Assembly (NCBI RefSeq): GCF_017303315.1
Contig: NZ_JAFKOI010000001.1
Location: 496,001 to 560,000 of the forward strand
Origin: Bacillus sp. NTK071
Lineage (GTDB): Bacteria > Bacillota > Bacilli > Bacillales > Guptibacillaceae
Length of the DNA: 64,000 bases
Reading direction: 5' to 3'
The position numbers and the translations under genes are program-made. Numbering within the stretch: position 1 is the first letter of the stretch; each line of letters opens with the position of its first letter. The notes beneath the pieces are model-generated. The model saw nothing but the letters and a program-made list of their open reading frames with translations. It was not told the DNA's origin and made no database searches. This document shows, one piece after another, positions 1 through 8,059 of the stretch.

Positions 1-39
1 CAGGTTATACATTATATAATACAGAAGTCGCTGTTTAAT

Positions 40-115
40 GGAGGATTAGCTCAGCTGGGAGAGCATCTGCCTTACAAGCAGAGGGTCGGCGGTTCGAGCC
101 CGTCATCCTCCACCA
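40..115 (+). tRNA. tRNA-Val (TAC)
   Basis: A complete cloverleaf with encoded CCA. The acceptor arms pair (GGAGGAT with ATCCTCC), the D-loop has GCTCAGCTGGGAGAGC, the anticodon arm CTGCC-TTACAAG-CAG gives TAC, and the T-arm has GGTTCGAGCC. It is the first of eight tRNA genes in tandem. Such clusters in Bacillaceae usually follow an rRNA operon, which would lie left of the window. Confidence 0.97.
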
Positions 116-130
116 TTTTATCTTAGCGAT

Positions 131-159
131 TCGCTGGTCTAGATCAATTGGTAGAGCAA
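131..159 (+). pseudogene. Degenerate tRNA-Thr 5' fragment
   Basis: About 27 bases from 133 match the acceptor/D-arm half of the intact tRNA-Thr at 247 at 25 positions, including GGTCTAG and TCAATTGGTAGAGCAA. After that the anticodon and T-arm halves are unrecognisable and no 3' acceptor strand pairs with it. It looks like a decayed partial duplication inside the tRNA cluster. Confidence 0.7.
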
Positions 160-246
160 GACATCATTGAATAATCAACGACCTGTCTCGACGCAGCTTA
201 CTTTAGAGCAAAGCTTGTAGAGGAAGAGACAACAGTTTTTCACTTC

Positions 247-322
<76 letters not shown>

Positions 323-327
323 CACAT

Positions 328-412
328 GCGGGTGTGGCGGAATTGGCAGACGCGCTAGACTTAGGATCTAGTGTCTTACGACGTGGGGGTTCAAGTCCCT
401 TCACCCGCACCA
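328..412 (+). tRNA. tRNA-Leu (TAG)
   Basis: A class II tRNA with a long variable arm (TGTCTTACGACG) and encoded CCA. Acceptor strands GCGGGTG and CACCCGC pair. The anticodon loop CTTAGGA gives TAG. Confidence 0.97.
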
Positions 413-426
413 TATATTATATTTTT

Positions 427-503
<77 letters not shown>

Positions 504-513
504 TTACATATTT

Positions 514-589
514 GGGGCCTTAGCTCAGCTGGGAGAGCGCCTGCCTTGCACGCAGGAGGTCAGCGGTTCGATCCCGCTAGGCTCCACCA
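514..589 (+). tRNA. tRNA-Ala (TGC)
   Basis: Acceptor GGGGCCT pairs with AGGCTCC using a wobble pair, and CCA is encoded. The anticodon loop TTGCACG gives TGC, and the T-arm has GGTTCGATCC. Confidence 0.97.
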
Positions 590-597
590 TATATAAC

Positions 598-690
598 GGA
601 GGAATACCCAAGTCTGGCTGAAGGGATCGGTCTTGAAAACCGACAGGGGCTTAATCGCCCGCGGGGGTTCGAATCCCTCTTCCTCCTCCA
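598..690 (+). tRNA. tRNA-Ser (TGA)
   Basis: A class II tRNA of 93 nt with a long variable arm (CAGGGGCTTAATCGCCCG). Acceptor strands GGAGGAA and TTCCTCC pair, with an encoded 3' CCA. The anticodon loop CTTGAAA gives TGA. Confidence 0.97.
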
Positions 691-694
691 TTTT

Positions 695-768
695 GCGGGT
701 GTAGTTTAGTGGTAAAACCTCAGCCTTCCAAGCTGATGTCGTGGGTTCGATCCCCATCACCCGCTCCA
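695..768 (+). tRNA. tRNA-Gly (TCC)
   Basis: Acceptor strands GCGGGTG and CACCCGC pair, with encoded CCA. The anticodon loop CTTCCAA gives TCC and the T-arm has GGTTCGATCC. Confidence 0.97.
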
Positions 769-778
769 TTTTTAAATT

Positions 779-853
779 GGCCCGTTGGTCAAGCGGTTAA
801 GACACCGCCCTTTCACGGCGGTAACACGGGTTCGAATCCCGTACGGGTCACCA
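779..853 (+). tRNA. tRNA-Glu (TTC)
   Basis: Acceptor strands GGCCCGT and ACGGGTC pair, with encoded CCA. The anticodon loop CTTTCAC gives TTC. It is the last gene of the tRNA array. Confidence 0.97.
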
Positions 854-984
854 GCGTAATTTAAATCAAATGATTGTACTTTCCAAGCATACTCGTTGAG
901 ATGCTTTTTTTGTTTGTTTCAATCGGTACACCTCACTTTAATACAGCATACATTGGCTGTAACAAGAGAGAGGGGATGGACCGT

Positions 985-1314
985 ATGTATTATGAAGAAC
1001 ATGAACATATTGAGTATCATTATGACGTTGGAGACCAAAGTAGACAGCAGCCGGTAACAGCTCCAACATCTAGCCCGCCTGCTTCAGCACCTCCAAAACC
1101 TCAGACTGCACAAAGTGGATTGCAGGCTGTCGATCCTGGTGCAATAAGAGGGTGTATGTATCGATTCACTTATATCTGGATGAGAGGTGGAAACTCATTT
1201 TGGTTTTGGCCGGTATATGTCGGTCGCACGTCTGTATCCGGATTTCGTTGGACAGGGAGAAGATGGGTTTACACAGGTATCGGTCTAAATCGAATTGATA
1301 TGTTTACGTGTTAA
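985..1314 (+). CDS. Conserved small Bacillaceae protein with Pro-rich linker and aromatic C-terminal domain
   Basis: A protein of about 110 residues with no function I can assign. The first 25 residues are rich in Tyr, His and Glu. Next comes a Pro/Ala/Ser/Thr linker (about residues 28-50), then a compact aromatic domain (about 57-110) that starts GCMYRFTYIWMRGG, contains VGRTSVSGFRW and ends with a Cys two residues into DMFTC. The start at 985 is preferred over ATG 976 because AGAGAGGGG sits about nine bases before it and abuts 976. The two C-terminal-domain Cys residues could be disulphide-bonded. No signal peptide is seen. I recall similar short proteins as hypothetical in bacilli. Confidence 0.7.
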   Translation: MYYEEHEHIEYHYDVGDQSRQQPVTAPTSSPPASAPPKPQTAQSGLQAVDPGAIRGCMYRFTYIWMRGGNSFWFWPVYVGRTSVSGFRWTGRRWVYTGIGLNRIDMFTC

Positions 1315-1321
1315 TGAATGT

Positions 1322-1344
1322 GGAGCGCTTTCAAAGAGCGCTCC
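1322..1344 (+). terminator. GC-rich hairpin without T-run
   Basis: GGAGCGCT and AGCGCTCC form an 8-bp stem right after the preceding gene, but no run of T follows. It may be an inefficient terminator or an mRNA 3' end. Confidence 0.4.
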
Positions 1345-1448
1345 TATGATACATAATATTTTGAAAAATGTAGTAAACATCTGGCTTTTTTTATTGGTTC
1401 GTGCGAAAATAAAGAGAACAATTGAACTGTGAAAGTCAGGTGTGAAGT

Positions 1449-2093
1449 ATGAGATCGCCATTATGGATGAGGAAACTATTCGTTGCATTTGTTGCTGTTA
1501 TTACACTTGGTACGGTTATTCCAACAGGTTATCTTGCTGAAGACAAAGCAGAGTCTTCTGAGAATTATCAGGAGGAGAGCTATCTTCGTCTTGAACCAAG
1601 AGACGAGCTTCCAGATCCAACCGATAACGAGGCTAAGGATGAATTGGATTGGCCTTCGCTTGCTAAGTATGCTCCTACTTCTGAACTTCTTACAGGCTTT
1701 GTTAGCTATGCTAGCCTTCAATCAGAGGAGATTGGTTTAGCTAAGTTTGGCGAAACGATTTCTAATCGTGTAGGAAGTGAATATAAAGATACTATTGTGC
1801 CGAGAATGACTGAAGCGATTGCATCGTCAGTTGAACTACTTGATGAAGAAACCATTCGATCACTTCGCTTGACGGACAAGCCTGCAAGTGGTTATGGTGA
1901 ACGTATTATGCACGTTTACAATGAAGAAACAGGAGAAGATCTTCTTCGTTTTCACGTAAGAAGAGATCATCCACCACAGGATGGCTACTGGTTTAATTTT
2001 CATTATCACGACGCATCCGATAATTTTGAAGAACATTATGAAGTTGGTAAGATATATTGGGATAAAAACACTCCGCCTAAGTGGCTCTCTTAA
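1449..2093 (+). CDS. ypjP: YpjP-family protein
   Basis: 214 residues. The N-terminus has a basic start and a hydrophobic stretch (about 9-29, LFVAFVAVITLGTVIP) typical of a signal peptide or membrane anchor. An acidic linker follows, then a C-terminal domain of about 140 residues with the aromatic run GYWFNFHYHD near residue 180. Length, N-terminal arrangement and this motif recall B. subtilis YpjP, which lies beside thymidylate synthase and dihydrofolate reductase; both are 2.5 kb downstream here. The biochemical function of YpjP is unknown; an extracytoplasmic location is inferred. It probably forms a single-gene unit ending at the hairpin after 2066. Confidence 0.75.
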   Translation: MRSPLWMRKLFVAFVAVITLGTVIPTGYLAEDKAESSENYQEESYLRLEPRDELPDPTDNEAKDELDWPSLAKYAPTSELLTGFVSYASLQSEEIGLAKFGETISNRVGSEYKDTIVPRMTEAIASSVELLDEETIRSLRLTDKPASGYGERIMHVYNEETGEDLLRFHVRRDHPPQDGYWFNFHYHDASDNFEEHYEVGKIYWDKNTPPKWLS

Positions 2094-2118
2094 GAGAGGC
2101 ATGCGGGGTGTTTTTGGT
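2066..2118 (+). terminator. Rho-independent terminator after ypjP
   Basis: ACACTCCGCC pairs with GCGGGGTGT around an inner CTCTCTTAAGAGAG palindrome, followed by TTTTTGG. The stem overlaps the last codons of ypjP. Confidence 0.65.
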
Positions 2119-2146
2119 TGGAGAATAAGGGAGGATTACATCATAG

Positions 2147-2374
2147 ATGGAACTTGTACAGTGTATTAGAGATGTTTTTGAAGAAGAGCCTTTAACTGGC
2201 GCTGAGAACCCGCTAGACAAAAAGTTATTTAAGGAAGGGAATTTCTATCCTGTATACCGAGATGAGCATAATAGCTGGATTACAGTAGATGATGAAGGGG
2301 AGCAGCACATCATCGCAACGGGTTTAACGCTAATGGAGGATTTCTGGTTTACATTTCGGTTTCGCATCGCATAA
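2147..2374 (+). CDS. Hypothetical acidic small protein (75 aa)
   Basis: 75 residues, acidic, with no signal peptide or transmembrane segment. GGGAGG lies about 13 bases upstream of ATG 2147, a slightly long spacing. The middle contains two short strands (NFYPVYRDEHNSWITVDDEG, then EQHIIATG), suggesting a small SH3-like beta fold. A strong terminator follows at once, so it is a compact monocistronic gene. I do not recognise a family. Confidence 0.6.
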   Translation: MELVQCIRDVFEEEPLTGAENPLDKKLFKEGNFYPVYRDEHNSWITVDDEGEQHIIATGLTLMEDFWFTFRFRIA

Positions 2375-2405
2375 CAAAACGCCGCTTAATTAGCGGCGTT
2401 TTGTT
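2373..2405 (+). terminator. Bidirectional terminator
   Basis: AACAAAACGCCGC and GCGGCGTTTTGTT form a perfect 13-bp stem with a 7-base loop. A-run and T-run flanks let it serve both the + gene ending at 2374 and the - gene ending at 2404. Confidence 0.9.
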
Positions 2406-2523
2406 ATTTCTTTTTAGGGCGCGCGTTTTGCGGGCCTCTTTTTTTGTTCATTAGAAGCGCATCTTCGCCTTCTTTTTCACCTTGAATGCCGGTTTTTGGG
2501 TCATATCCGTTTCGGTTTTTCAT
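2404..2523 (-). CDS. Basic small protein (39 aa)
   Basis: 39 residues read from ATG at 2523, with AGGAGG on the minus strand eight bases before it. The product is hydrophilic and basic, beginning MKNRNGYDPKTGIQGE and ending in a Lys/Arg-rich tail RPKKK. Good ribosome binding site, terminator overlap at the stop codon and typical composition support a real gene. Very small basic proteins of this type are common in spore formers, some as spore core proteins, but no defining motif is present, so no function is assigned. Confidence 0.6.
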   Translation of the reverse strand: MKNRNGYDPKTGIQGEKEGEDALLMNKKRGPQNARPKKK

Positions 2524-2573
2524 TTGTAAGTGCCTCCTTTTTTGGATTCACTCATTAGAATGCCCGAATAGAA

Positions 2574-2810
2574 TTAAAACATCGGATTTTCTTCAATGAA
2601 TTGATATACATTGTCTACAAGCTCTTCTGGCGTTTCACCAATTACCCGCTCGCCATTAACAAGACAGTACATTTCCTGGCTACAAAGCGTGCAATGACCG
2701 AGACAGGAATACTCAAGCACGTCTAGGTCAGAATCTTTTTCAAGTATTTCCATTGCTTTATGTGAACCGCTTGAAAGATTGCTCATGCAGAATTCTACGA
2801 TTGGATTCAT
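2574..2810 (-). CDS. yuzB: YuzB family protein (DUF1450)
   Basis: 78 residues, matching in length and content the B. subtilis YuzB/DUF1450 family. Cysteines cluster as C8 in VEFCMSN and C-x3-C-x2-C in SCLGHCTLCSQEMYC, a thioredoxin-like ferredoxin pattern with CxxC-type pairs that could bind a metal or act in redox chemistry. The function is not established. It is divergent from the thioredoxin reductase gene at 3005, which suggests shared redox context but does not prove it. Confidence 0.85.
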   Translation of the reverse strand: MNPIVEFCMSNLSSGSHKAMEILEKDSDLDVLEYSCLGHCTLCSQEMYCLVNGERVIGETPEELVDNVYQFIEENPMF

Positions 2811-3004
2811 CTTACATTCACCTCTGGTTCTTGATACAAATTGTAAACTGCTTCTATTCTATCAAGAAGGAAGGAAAATAAACAACCATTTGCATATTGA
2901 AGTAAGAATGAAGTGTGAAATAAACGATACTATTTGTAAGAGAGGGGTTTATTTCTCTGGAATTAGGAAAAATAACATAATGAAGTCGATAGAGGAGGGT
3001 CATT

Positions 3005-3946
3005 ATGCATAAAGCAGTTATTGTAGGAACAGGACCAGCAGGTTTAACAGCTGCCATTTACCTCGCGAGGGCGAATATGGAACCGCTAGTAATTGAAGGA
3101 CCTGAACCGGGCGGTCAGCTTACGTTAACAACCGATGTGGAGAATTTCCCTGGGTTTCCTGATGGTGTACTTGGGCCTGAATTAATGGAGAATATGAAGA
3201 AGCAGGCACTTCGCTTTGGTGCTACGATTGAACGTGGCTGGGTGAAGGATATTGATTTCTCAGAGCGTCCTTATAAACTCTCTACGGATACACTTGGTGA
3301 GATTCAGGCAGAATCTGTGTTGATCTCAACTGGTGCATCTGCCAAACTTCTTGGCATTCCTGGAGAATCAGAAAATATGGGGAGAGGCGTTAGTACATGC
3401 GCAACCTGCGACGGGTTTTTCTTCAGGGGCAAAAAGATTGTTGTAATTGGCGGAGGTGACTCTGCAATGGAAGAAGCGACTTTCTTGACGAAATTTGCTT
3501 CTGAAGTCACTGTGCTTCATAGAAGAAATGAGCTTCGTGCATCTAAAATTATGCAAGAACGAGCTCGCAACAATGATAAGATAAGCTGGAAACTGAACTT
3601 CTCACCAGTAGAAGTGGTAGCAGCAAACAATAAAGTAAGTGGCATTAAAGTGGAGCATAGTGATACTGGAGAAGAAGAAATCGTTGAAACAGATGGAATT
3701 TTCGTTGCGATTGGTCATCGTCCTAATACAGATTTCTTGCATGGTAAAATAGATATGGATGACAAAGGATACATCAAGGTAGAACCAGGCACAACAAGAA
3801 CAAATATTCCTGGTGTCTTTGCTTGTGGAGACGTCCAGGACTTCACATATCGCCAAGCTATAACAGCAGCTGGAACAGGGTGTATGGCTGCAATGGACTG
3901 TGAGCGATTCCTTGAAGGAAATGCGTTTATTGACTGGAGTATGTAA
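3005..3946 (+). CDS. trxB: Thioredoxin reductase (NADPH, FAD)
   Basis: 313 residues, the usual size for the low-Mr bacterial thioredoxin reductase that reduces thioredoxin with NADPH through FAD and a dithiol. FAD motif GTGPAG is at residues 8-13, the redox-active pair C132-A-T-C135 is intact, the second nucleotide site is GGGDSAMEEA (about 149-158) and the NADPH-phosphate motif HRRxxxR is at 172-178. The C-terminal GVFACGDVQD motif binds FAD. GAGGAGGG precedes ATG 3005. In many bacilli the main trxB lies elsewhere, in a locus with yvcJ/whiA, so this may be a second reductase. The intact CxxC argues against a ferredoxin-NADP reductase of the YumC type. Confidence 0.9.
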   Translation: MHKAVIVGTGPAGLTAAIYLARANMEPLVIEGPEPGGQLTLTTDVENFPGFPDGVLGPELMENMKKQALRFGATIERGWVKDIDFSERPYKLSTDTLGEIQAESVLISTGASAKLLGIPGESENMGRGVSTCATCDGFFFRGKKIVVIGGGDSAMEEATFLTKFASEVTVLHRRNELRASKIMQERARNNDKISWKLNFSPVEVVAANNKVSGIKVEHSDTGEEEIVETDGIFVAIGHRPNTDFLHGKIDMDDKGYIKVEPGTTRTNIPGVFACGDVQDFTYRQAITAAGTGCMAAMDCERFLEGNAFIDWSM

Positions 3947-3980
3947 AAAGAGTGCGGAGGCTTAGCCTCTGCACTCTTTT
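3946..3980 (+). terminator. Bidirectional terminator between trxB and hsp20
   Basis: AGAGTGCGGAGGC pairs with GCCTCTGCACTCT (one G-U) around a TTA loop, flanked by A and T runs. It serves both convergent genes. Confidence 0.9.
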
Positions 3981-4419
3981 AGTCAATTGTTAAAAAGGAA
4001 TAGCCTTCAATGCGATCAGTCTTAGGTATTGTAATTTCTAATATGCCGTTTGCATACTTTCCTTTCACGTTATCCATCGAAAAGTGATAAGGAAGTTTGA
4101 TGGTGCGACTCGTACTAGTATAGGAGCGCTCTTGCTTATAATATTTTTGTTTATCGTTACGTTCTTCCTCATAGCTATTCGATTCAATTGATATTCGAAG
4201 TCCATCTCCTAGTGGCTCCACTTTAATTTGTTCTTTTGATACTCCAGGAAGTTCTGCCTCAACAATAAAAGCTGTCTTCGTTTCATAAAGGTCTACGCGA
4301 AACGATTGTGCAGGCAACAGATTCGCGAATGGCTCTTTGAAGAAATCATCAAACGTGTTCATCCAGTTCTGAATCGTAGGGTCTTGGAACAGTTTCGGCA
4401 ACTTATCGCCTTTTTTCAA
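3979..4419 (-). CDS. Hsp20/alpha-crystallin small heat shock protein
   Basis: 146 residues. The alpha-crystallin domain runs from about residue 40 (FRVDLYETKTAFIVEAELPGV) to 140, with the signature YANGILEITIPK near the end. Small heat shock proteins hold unfolding proteins in an ATP-independent way and form large oligomers. The amphipathic N-terminus (about 1-38) is of the length seen in this family; the C-terminal IxI tail motif is not evident. Single gene convergent with trxB. No CIRCE or other heat-shock operator was recognised upstream. Confidence 0.85.
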   Translation of the reverse strand: MKKGDKLPKLFQDPTIQNWMNTFDDFFKEPFANLLPAQSFRVDLYETKTAFIVEAELPGVSKEQIKVEPLGDGLRISIESNSYEEERNDKQKYYKQERSYTSTSRTIKLPYHFSMDNVKGKYANGILEITIPKTDRIEGYSFLTID

Positions 4420-4546
4420 TTCGCTTCATCCTCTCAGTAATTTCTGATATACCATATGACAGGAAACTTAGAATGTTCCATAGGTGCCTATAATCAATAC
4501 TTTCTTCGTGTTACAATGATTTGTAGTGAATTAGAGGAGGAGTAAG

Positions 4547-5338
4547 ATGAAGACATATTTAAATCTATGTGAAGAAATTTTACATAACGGAACGAAAAAA
4601 TCGGATCGAACAGGTACGGGGACAATTAGTGTGTTTGGACATCAGATGAGATTCGATCTACAAGAGGGCTTCCCTGCTTTAACCACGAAGAAATTACATC
4701 TACGCTCCATCATTCATGAGCTGCTTTGGTTCTTAAAGGGAGATACAAATGTAAAGTATTTGCAAGATAACGGTGTGCGAATATGGAACGAATGGGCAGA
4801 TGAAGATGGTGAACTGGGCCCAGTTTATGGACATCAGTGGCGATCGTGGAGCGCAAATGGAGAAACCGTTGATCAAATATCCAAAGTTGTTGAACAGATT
4901 AAAACGAATCCAAATTCGCGAAGAATGATTGTAACAGCTTGGAATCCTTCACAAGTTGATGAAATGGCACTTCCGCCTTGTCACTGCCTCTTTCAATTTT
5001 ATGTGGCAGATGGGAAGCTTTCATGTCAGTTATACCAGCGTTCAGCTGACGTGTTCCTTGGTGTCCCGTTCAATATTGCATCGTATGCGTTACTAACAAT
5101 GATGATGGCTCAAGTATGTGACTTAGAGCCAGGTGAATTTATTCATACACTTGGTGATGCACATATTTACAATAACCATATTGAACAAGTTCAACTTCAG
5201 CTTACACGTGATACTCGGACTCTTCCCAAGATGAAAATCAATCCAGATGTGAAATCGATTTTTGATTTTACCTTCGATGATTTTGAATTAACCGAGTATG
5301 ATCCCCATCCACATATTAAAGGGGAGGTTTCTGTATGA
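4547..5338 (+). CDS. thyA: Thymidylate synthase (folate-dependent)
   Basis: 263 residues, the E. coli ThyA/B. subtilis ThyB type. It converts dUMP and 5,10-methylene-tetrahydrofolate to dTMP and dihydrofolate in the cytosol. The catalytic cysteine is C145 in [12 protein letters not shown], preceded by the phosphate-binding [22 protein letters not shown] and [12 protein letters not shown] are further family signatures. AGAGGAGG precedes ATG 4547. The stop overlaps the start of dfrA (ATGA), so the enzyme producing dihydrofolate is translationally coupled to the one that recycles it. Confidence 0.97.
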   Translation: MKTYLNLCEEILHNGTKKSDRTGTGTISVFGHQMRFDLQEGFPALTTKKLHLRSIIHELLWFLKGDTNVKYLQDNGVRIWNEWADEDGELGPVYGHQWRSWSANGETVDQISKVVEQIKTNPNSRRMIVTAWNPSQVDEMALPPCHCLFQFYVADGKLSCQLYQRSADVFLGVPFNIASYALLTMMMAQVCDLEPGEFIHTLGDAHIYNNHIEQVQLQLTRDTRTLPKMKINPDVKSIFDFTFDDFELTEYDPHPHIKGEVSV

Positions 5339-5817
5339 TTTCATTTCTTCTCGCTATGGATGAGCAGAATCTAATAGGTAAAAACAACGATCTGCCATGG
5401 CATATACCTGCCGACCTTGCATACTTTAAAAAAATGACAACTGGCAAGCCAATTGTCATGGGAAGAAAAACGTTTGAATCCATCGGCAAAGCCCTTCCAG
5501 GACGAGAGAACTATTTAATTTCAAGAAAAGATCTTGAGTATGAAGGAGTGACAGTACTTCACTCAATCGAGGAGTTCTTTGAATTAACACGTAATCAAGA
5601 GAAAGAATGGTTTGTTATTGGGGGAGCAGAAATATACCGACAAATCTTACCTCATGCTGATCGATTGTACATTACAGAAATTCATGAATCGTTTGAGGGA
5701 GACACGTACTTCCCTACATTCTCGAAGGAAGAATGGAAGGAAACCTCACGGGAAAAGCATTTGAAAGACGATAGAAATAAATATGAATTCGATTTTGTGA
5801 TCTATGATCGTAAATAA
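5335..5817 (+). CDS. dfrA: Dihydrofolate reductase
   Basis: 160 residues. It reduces dihydrofolate to tetrahydrofolate with NADPH, closing the thymidylate cycle with the upstream ThyA. Family features are visible in order: [21 protein letters not shown] with the catalytic acid D27, the NADPH-site [14 protein letters not shown], and FVIGGAEIY. The start overlaps the thyA stop by four bases and GGGGAGG lies just upstream. A strong terminator follows. Confidence 0.97.
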   Translation: MISFLLAMDEQNLIGKNNDLPWHIPADLAYFKKMTTGKPIVMGRKTFESIGKALPGRENYLISRKDLEYEGVTVLHSIEEFFELTRNQEKEWFVIGGAEIYRQILPHADRLYITEIHESFEGDTYFPTFSKEEWKETSREKHLKDDRNKYEFDFVIYDRK

Positions 5818-5821
5818 CAAA

Positions 5822-5853
5822 ACCCCCGAGTGAATTAAACTCATCACTCGGGG
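5822..5853 (+). terminator. Bidirectional terminator after dfrA
   Basis: CCCCCGAGTGA pairs perfectly with TCACTCGGGGG, preceded by AAAA and followed by ATTATTTT. It also lies just beyond the convergent gene ending at 5861. Confidence 0.9.
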
Positions 5854-5860
5854 GATTATT

Positions 5861-6694
5861 TTAAGTCTTGGGGAATGTAAATCCTTCACCAAATACATCT
5901 CTCACATCGTGTACAACAACAAATGCTTTTTCATCAACCTGTTGAATCATTTTCTTTAAGAGAAATAGTTCTTGCTTATTAATGACAACATACAGAATAT
6001 CTTTTGCTTCATTAGAATAATGACCTCGTGCATTAATAACCGTAACACCACGATCCATCTCTTCGCTTACCTTTTCAGCAATCGCTATTGTGTTTTGCGA
6101 AATGATTGTAACAGCTTTTCTAGTATCAAAACCATCAATCAAGTAATCTAATATTTTAGTGCTTATATAAATTGAAATACCTGTGTACATTGTATTCTCT
6201 ATTCCAATGACTACAGATGACCCAAGAACAACTAGAATATCGAAAACAAACATCGATGTACTAACACTCCAGCCGAAATGCTGATTTAGCATTCGAGCGA
6301 CAATAGTTGATCCTCCAGTTGTCCCACCTGAACGTAAAACGAGCCCAAGACCAATACCGATAAAAACGCCTGCAAAGACAGTTCCTAGCATAATGTCGAG
6401 GGGATTACCCATGCCTTCAGTTAACTGAATAAAGAGGGAGGTGAAGAAGATCGCAATCATTGTATACCACGTTACTCGTTTATTTAGAACTTTATAACCG
6501 ATTGCTAAAAGGACACCGTTCATAACGAAGTTCGTAATACCTGGCGACCACCCTATGAGATAATAAAGCGTCATCGATATACCAGTAACGCCGCCCTCAC
6601 CAAGTTCGTTAGGGATAGCAAACCAGTTTACGCCAAGCGCAAAGAACAGGGATCCAATAATAATTAATGTGATTTCTTTCCCTGTGTTATTCAT
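5861..6694 (-). CDS. YitT family membrane protein (DUF161 + DUF2179)
   Basis: 277 residues. The N-terminal two thirds hold about five or six hydrophobic membrane segments, with the conserved glycine-rich LGEGGVTGISM near residue 30 and LRSGGTTGGSTIVARM near 125. The C-terminal soluble domain (about 195-275; AVTIISQNTIAIAEKVSEEMDRGVTVINARG) is DUF2179. This two-domain layout defines the YitT/YpjC family, widespread in Firmicutes and of unknown transport or signalling function. Single gene, convergent with thyA-dfrA and divergent from the GntR regulator at 6850. Confidence 0.85.
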   Translation of the reverse strand: MNNTGKEITLIIIGSLFFALGVNWFAIPNELGEGGVTGISMTLYYLIGWSPGITNFVMNGVLLAIGYKVLNKRVTWYTMIAIFFTSLFIQLTEGMGNPLDIMLGTVFAGVFIGIGLGLVLRSGGTTGGSTIVARMLNQHFGWSVSTSMFVFDILVVLGSSVVIGIENTMYTGISIYISTKILDYLIDGFDTRKAVTIISQNTIAIAEKVSEEMDRGVTVINARGHYSNEAKDILYVVINKQELFLLKKMIQQVDEKAFVVVHDVRDVFGEGFTFPKT

Positions 6695-6750
6695 ATCATC
6701 ACTCCGTTCTATTCTGAATACGTAGGATAATATATCACAGAGAGATAATT

Positions 6751-6779
6751 AGAACAAGATTGTTCAACAATATTGTTCT
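6751..6779. promoter_or_regulatory. Palindromic operator candidate between yitT-like gene and gntR
   Basis: The 29-base stretch contains AGAACAAGATTGTT, TC, then AACAATATTGTTCT: two nested dyads, with the whole nearly self-complementary. GntR-family regulators bind such dyads. The position between two divergent genes fits autoregulation and/or control of the YitT-like gene; both are inferences. Confidence 0.5.
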
Positions 6780-6849
6780 AGATGAATATAAAATCATTAC
6801 ACATTATGTTAAAATAGCTAAAAAAGAACATATGGGCGGGTTAGTTGAA

Positions 6850-7524
6850 ATGCGAAAAGAAACAGTTGAACAAAAGGTGTACCAGTTAATAAAGAATGCA
6901 ATCATGAAAAGACAAATTGCACCTGGTAATCAGTTGTTTGAAAGTGCCATTGCAGAGAAAGTTAACGCGAGTAGGACGCCTATTCGAAGCGCAATTTTGA
7001 AGTTAGAATCAGAGGGACTAGTGAACGTTATTCCAAATAAGGGAGCATTCATTGTCCAACCAACGATTGAAGAAATGATCCAAGCATTTGAAATGAGAAA
7101 AACACTCGAGGAAATGGCTGTTCAAAAAGGGTTCTCGAATATTGGAACGAATGATATCGATCAACTTAAACAATATGTTGAAGAAATGAGAATCGCCTAT
7201 AAGGAGCGGGAAATCGAACTGTATCAAGAGAAAAACAATGCTTTTCATCTTTTGATAGCAAAAGCAAGTGGGAACTGCTATTTGATTGATTTCATGCGGA
7301 AAATCTTAAATCAAATTACAATTTATATGGTGTTGTATGATGTATTTAATGGAGATAATGATAATGAAGAAATGGATATCCTTGAACATGAAGAGATGAT
7401 TAAACACATTGAAAATGGACATGAAAGAAAGCTTCGAACGATACTTAGTCTTCATCTTGATAGTAGTTTAACAAAGCTTGAGCAAGATAAATTAAATTAT
7501 CAGTCCCTTTCTACGCTTTTTTAA
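6850..7524 (+). CDS. GntR/FadR-type transcriptional regulator (FCD domain)
   Basis: 224 residues. The N-terminal winged helix-turn-helix (about 1-70) has the family pattern EQKVYQLIKNAIMKRQIAPG, AIAEKVNASRTPIRSAILKLESEGLV and IPNKGAFIV. The C-terminal all-helical FCD domain (about 78-215), with EMRKTLEEMAVQ and later His residues, binds small acids or a metal in relatives. The ATG at 6850 is chosen because GGGCGGG lies nine bases upstream. A longer reading from 6760 would run into the palindrome at 6751-6779. The effector and targets are unknown. Confidence 0.85.
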   Translation: MRKETVEQKVYQLIKNAIMKRQIAPGNQLFESAIAEKVNASRTPIRSAILKLESEGLVNVIPNKGAFIVQPTIEEMIQAFEMRKTLEEMAVQKGFSNIGTNDIDQLKQYVEEMRIAYKEREIELYQEKNNAFHLLIAKASGNCYLIDFMRKILNQITIYMVLYDVFNGDNDNEEMDILEHEEMIKHIENGHERKLRTILSLHLDSSLTKLEQDKLNYQSLSTLF

Positions 7525-7571
7525 AAGAAGGAAAGCCAGTCATTAAAAGGACTGGCCTTCCTTCTTTTTCA
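7523..7571 (+). terminator. Bidirectional terminator
   Basis: AAGAAGGAAAGCCAGTC pairs with GACTGGCCTTCCTTCTT (one small irregularity), flanked by A and T runs. It serves the gntR gene and the convergent ferredoxin gene. Confidence 0.9.
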
Positions 7572-7572
7572 T

Positions 7573-7893
7573 TTATTCTGCCGGTCTAGGGCCTGCATCA
7601 AGACCAGAGCTCTCAACTGTCATGGCTGGTTTAACTTCACAATCACCTTTTACACGAACTTGACAAGATAATCGTAAATTATCTTCAACGCCTTTTTTCT
7701 TAAATGCTTCCTGTTCAATTTCAGTCAAATCTCCAAACTCACCATCTACGACTTCGACACGACAGGTCGTGCATTTAGCATTTCCACCACAACGATGGAG
7801 AATTTGCACACCATTGTCTTCTAGTGCAAGTGTCAGCTTTGTTCCTTCTGCTACTTCGAATGTTCCATGATCTGGTACTGTAACTTTAGCCAA
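7573..7893 (-). CDS. 2Fe-2S ferredoxin
   Basis: 106 residues, with a single plant-type/adrenodoxin-like ferredoxin domain. The four cluster ligands are C35, C41, C44 (CGGNAKCTTC) and C77 (RLSCQVRV). It is a soluble one-electron carrier; its partner is unknown. The acidic C-terminal extension ESSGLDAGPRPAE is found in Bacillaceae homologues that I recall as hypothetical ferredoxins. AGGAGG precedes the start on the minus strand. Single gene. Confidence 0.9.
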   Translation of the reverse strand: MAKVTVPDHGTFEVAEGTKLTLALEDNGVQILHRCGGNAKCTTCRVEVVDGEFGDLTEIEQEAFKKKGVEDNLRLSCQVRVKGDCEVKPAMTVESSGLDAGPRPAE

Positions 7894-8059
7894 AGAAATT
7901 CCTCCTTTAAGAAAATATTACCTTTACATGGTCTATCATATCTGAAAACGGTCTTTCTTTATAGTGTGCAATTCAATATGTAAAAAAACGTCGAATGATG
8001 TGTAAAGAATGGAGGTAAGGGTAAAGAAGGAGTAGTAAAGAATAACCAGGAGGATAATC

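Noticed and set aside
874-984. An upstream extension of the small gene at 985 (from 874)
   Set aside because: It begins just after the tRNA-Glu gene in a T-rich region, without a ribosome binding site; AGAGAGGGG fits the start at 985.
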